A stretch of DNA of 64,000 nt, taken from the NCBI GenBank assembly GCA_021833625.1, contig JAKBEU010000003.1:147250-211249 (forward strand). The letters are read 5' to 3'. This DNA comes from a bacterium (lineage in GTDB: Bacteria; Patescibacteriota; Microgenomatia; UBA1406; GWC2-37-13). The notes below the pieces were generated by a model that was not told the origin of the DNA, did no database searches, and saw nothing but the letters and a program-made list of their open reading frames with translations. Position numbers and translations under genes: made by a program. Below, piece after piece: positions 61,840 through 64,000 of the stretch (the first letter of the stretch is position 1; each line of letters begins with the position of its first letter).

Positions 61840-62817
61840 ATGGCTATAAATGACAAGCTACGTCAACTTGCAACTCTTACGCATTCAGCAGATATTCTTG
61901 TGTATATGACAAGTGACAAACAGCCAGGCGATTTATTTCCTACAAAAATTGCAATTGATGTCCTACCTATTTTCTACCAGCATTTGAAAAAAATCGGAAA
62001 ACAGAAAAAATTGTCCCTGTATTTATACAGTACAGGTGGTCAATTAGAAGCTCCTTGGCCACTTGTCTCATTAATCAGAGAGTATTGTGACCTATTCGAA
62101 GTAATTGTCCCATTCAAAGCATTGAGTGCGGGTACCTTGATAGCACTTGGAGCTGATAAAATAATTATGACTCCCATGAGTTATTTAAGTCCAATTGATC
62201 CTCAAGGAAATTACGAAGTCCAAGGTCAGAGAAGGGCAATTCAAGTAGAAGATGTAACTGGTTTTGTTAATTTTGCCAAAAATAAGGTTGGCATAAATGA
62301 GCAGGGTTCTTTGTCTGAGATAATGAAAATGTTGTCTGTCGAAGTTCCGCCCTCTGTATTAGGCTCAATAAATCGAACTCATTCACTAATAAGGCTTCTC
62401 GCCACTAATTTATTAAAGAGACATAAAGTAAAGCTCGAAGACCACCAAATTAAATCAATTGTTGAAACTCTTACAGAAAAGTTATTTTCACACAGTCACT
62501 TAATCAATAGATGTGAAGCAAAAAAGCAAATTGGATTTAAAAAGATAATCTCTTATGCTTCAACAAAAGAAGAGGGTTTGATTAATGACATATATGACCA
62601 TTATGTGAGGAAAATGCAAATAGATAAGCCATTTAAACCGGATGAAATTGTTGGCGCTGCACCCACTGGCACACTTAAGTTAGCGAGGGGCGTTATCAAA
62701 TCATCCACAAGAGAAGATAACTATATAACCGAATATACGTTTACAAAAAATACAAATCCTGGCATTCCACAACCATATGCGATCGCTATCAATGATCATG
62801 GTTGGGAAAAAATTTAA
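61840..62817 (+). CDS. SDH_sah-family serine protease (Clp/SppA fold)
   Basis: 325 residues. The crotonase/Clp-like fold of serine dehydrogenase proteinases: oxyanion STGGQLEAP (64-72), nucleophile S96 in ALSAGTLIALGAD, and LSPIDPQ with Asp120 later. Related families include membrane SppA; here no helix is seen, so a cytoplasmic enzyme is likely. TATAAT (61828-61833) ends 6 nt before the ATG. First of three genes in the same direction; the neighbours are not known protease partners. Confidence 0.8.
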   Translation: MAINDKLRQLATLTHSADILVYMTSDKQPGDLFPTKIAIDVLPIFYQHLKKIGKQKKLSLYLYSTGGQLEAPWPLVSLIREYCDLFEVIVPFKALSAGTLIALGADKIIMTPMSYLSPIDPQGNYEVQGQRRAIQVEDVTGFVNFAKNKVGINEQGSLSEIMKMLSVEVPPSVLGSINRTHSLIRLLATNLLKRHKVKLEDHQIKSIVETLTEKLFSHSHLINRCEAKKQIGFKKIISYASTKEEGLINDIYDHYVRKMQIDKPFKPDEIVGAAPTGTLKLARGVIKSSTREDNYITEYTFTKNTNPGIPQPYAIAINDHGWEKI

Positions 62818-62837
62818 GTTATCAATTTATTAATACT

Positions 62838-63074
62838 ATGGCTTTGACAACTTTCAGCAAATTTGCCAGTTATACTGGTCAGATTAATTCCGACAATAAA
62901 AATATAGGTGCTGGAACATCTAATATTCCAACAAGTGGAGCGTATGTTGTTGTTGGAAAAAATTGCGTAGCAGAAATAAAAAATGATCTTTTGATAGAAA
63001 GTAAACAGGATGAGGAATTGATAAAAGAAATCGAAAAATCGAATTATCATTCAGTATTAACGCCAGCATTTTAA
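62838..63074 (+). CDS. 78-residue protein of unknown function
   Basis: Starts MALTTFSKFASYTGQINSD, a Ser/Thr/Asn-rich chain with Lys/Glu helix at the end (IESKQDEELIKEIEKS). It begins 20 bp after the protease stop. An upstream in-frame ATG lies within the protease gene. No family. Confidence 0.55.
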   Translation: MALTTFSKFASYTGQINSDNKNIGAGTSNIPTSGAYVVVGKNCVAEIKNDLLIESKQDEELIKEIEKSNYHSVLTPAF

Positions 63075-63088
63075 TAGAGTAAAAATGA

Positions 63089-63646
63089 ATGTATGCTCTT
63101 CCAACAGTTGAACAACCTTTTTTTCAAGGTGATTTACTTTCAAACTATAGTTTTATAGTTCCTCCTCTAGGAAAGCAATTTGTATTCATTGGAGATGCTG
63201 TTTCTTCTATAGTTGTTGAACTTAGTGCAAAAGAAGACGCCTATATGGATGGAAAAAAAGAGCAATTGATTGCAAACTCATTTAGATCAAGTGCAATGAT
63301 AATAACTCAAACATGCGATATTCAGAGAAGGGAATATATAAGCGTCTGTCCAATTTTTGATTTAGCAGTGTTAAAAAGCAAATACACTAATTACGGTTGG
63401 GGAGAAAATAGAATTAACAATTTTATAGAGGACTTAAAAAACCAAAAACAAAATTATTTTCTATATTTGCCAGCTCATACATCGGAAAATGTTAACTTTT
63501 CAGAAAGCTACGTTGACCTACAAGTAATAAACAGCATGCCATCAAGCAATGTCACAAACTATCACAGATTTCTTTCTTTAACAGATAAGGGAAGGCATTG
63601 GATAGGATTCAAACTTTCAAATTTATTTGGCAGACCCTTTGTTTAA
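63089..63646 (+). CDS. 185-residue protein with ITQTCDI motif, unknown function
   Basis: Starts 14 bp after the previous gene. VEQPFFQGDLLSNYSFIVPPL leads to MIITQTCDIQRREYISVCPIF, a pattern (S/T-QTCD) that I associate with uncharacterised proteins next to defence-type genes. The rest is mixed alpha/beta. Not a known enzyme. Third gene of the cassette. Confidence 0.6.
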   Translation: MYALPTVEQPFFQGDLLSNYSFIVPPLGKQFVFIGDAVSSIVVELSAKEDAYMDGKKEQLIANSFRSSAMIITQTCDIQRREYISVCPIFDLAVLKSKYTNYGWGENRINNFIEDLKNQKQNYFLYLPAHTSENVNFSESYVDLQVINSMPSSNVTNYHRFLSLTDKGRHWIGFKLSNLFGRPFV

Positions 63647-64000
63647 CCATGAAGGCACTACGCTATTGTTTATTTGACAAAGTAATAACAAGATATTACA
63701 ATGCGGATATTACAATTTCACCTTTGGTGAGATTTAGAGCACTTTTTATAGCAGAGTAGCCATATTTTTGATCGTACCCCACCCACATCATGTAAGGCCG
63801 AATAATCATACAATCATAGCCAATCGGTACAGTTTCTCACCTTGTCCAAAGTGTAGTATTGCTCGTTCATCATCCGCTATTAACAATCGCGGATTTTTAA
63901 AAGAAATGCTTTTTCATGAAAGCTCTTCCTGAGCCGGATTTGAGATATTTTTCAAAATTGAATGCAATATATTTATTCGAGAAAGCAAAGTAAGAGATAA
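63647..64000. other. 354-bp right-edge interval, no gene called
   Basis: A 36-codon frame starts at the ATG near 63650 and a 60-codon ATG-less frame ending near 63920 contains a CPKC pair, perhaps a decayed remnant. Neither has promoter or SD support. The window ends before any new gene is visible. Confidence 0.3.

Noticed and set aside
63737..63920. Frame with CPKC motif near the right edge
   Set aside because: No start codon, no promoter, too short; perhaps a remnant but unsupported.
1..64000. CRISPR array
   Set aside because: No regularly spaced direct repeats were seen; the Cas4-like nuclease alone is not evidence.
1..64000. Recoded TGA as in Gracilibacteria or SR1
   Set aside because: TGA is used as a normal stop in many genes here, e.g. 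merR at 925-927 and in ATGA overlaps.

Overview
The window looks like a chromosomal segment of a Candidate Phyla Radiation (Patescibacteria) bacterium, most likely from the Microgenomates side. This placement is inferred. The supporting signs are several small T4SS_pilin-type membrane proteins around a VirB6/TrbL-like gene, an ATP-dependent archaeal-type DNA ligase, a short ValRS, an rpmH-yidC-jag cluster with no rnpA, a lone 5S rRNA gene, many short overlapping genes, and standard use of TGA as stop. A large fraction of operons begin with a -10 hexamer 6-7 nt before the start codon, so leaderless mRNAs seem to be the rule.

Region by region. 1-3.6 kb is accessory: an ImmA/IrrE-type peptidase cut by the left edge, a MerR regulator with a classic 19-bp-spacer promoter and a 12-residue Cys-rich peptide overlapping its stop, a SIR2-domain plus GIY-YIG pair, tRNA-Gln(TTG), and a degenerate Fic-like exported protein. 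3.6-9.7 kb holds a GNAT, a Cas4/AddB-like nuclease, 5S rRNA, and a membrane/ECF-sigma cluster. 9.7-16.2 kb is a compact operon for the mevalonate pathway: HMG-CoA reductase, archaeal-type HMG-CoA synthase, thiolase and a DUF35 bridge, mevalonate kinase, a second GHMP kinase, and a diphosphomevalonate decarboxylase. It is followed by two prenyltransferases (16.9-18.6 kb) that would use the IPP/DMAPP. No IPP isomerase is in the window.

18.6-33 kb carries a Fic protein, a Gld-type ABC transporter, SOD, TrmD, YidD, DprA, RpiB, HU, RNase Y, RecX-RecA and ComM; the DprA/ComM/RecA set is typical of natural transformation. 33-43.9 kb has small membrane and secreted proteins, DNA ligase, two GT2 glycosyltransferases, a DUF2298 membrane giant, ValRS, L34, YidC and Jag. 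43.9-57.1 kb is an envelope/secretion module: a 1307-residue tail-anchored protein, pilin-like proteins, a VirB6-like channel, a C39-like peptidase, an M50-like peptidase, and a ClpC-type unfoldase whose second AAA+ domain is interrupted by a roughly 260-residue block of four repeats. 57.2-64 kb has RecF, an EEP-family phosphatase/nuclease, an apparent non-coding interval, ABC-F, flavin reductase, DUF1801 and a three-gene cassette led by an SDH/Clp-fold serine protease.

The strongest candidates for new biology are the repeat-interrupted ClpC (54.5-55.3 kb), the MerR-linked 12-residue peptide (924-962), the SIR2/GIY-YIG pair (1.08-2.81 kb), the protease cassette (61.8-63.6 kb), and the pervasive leaderless architecture. 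All calls were made by eye; no database search was run.
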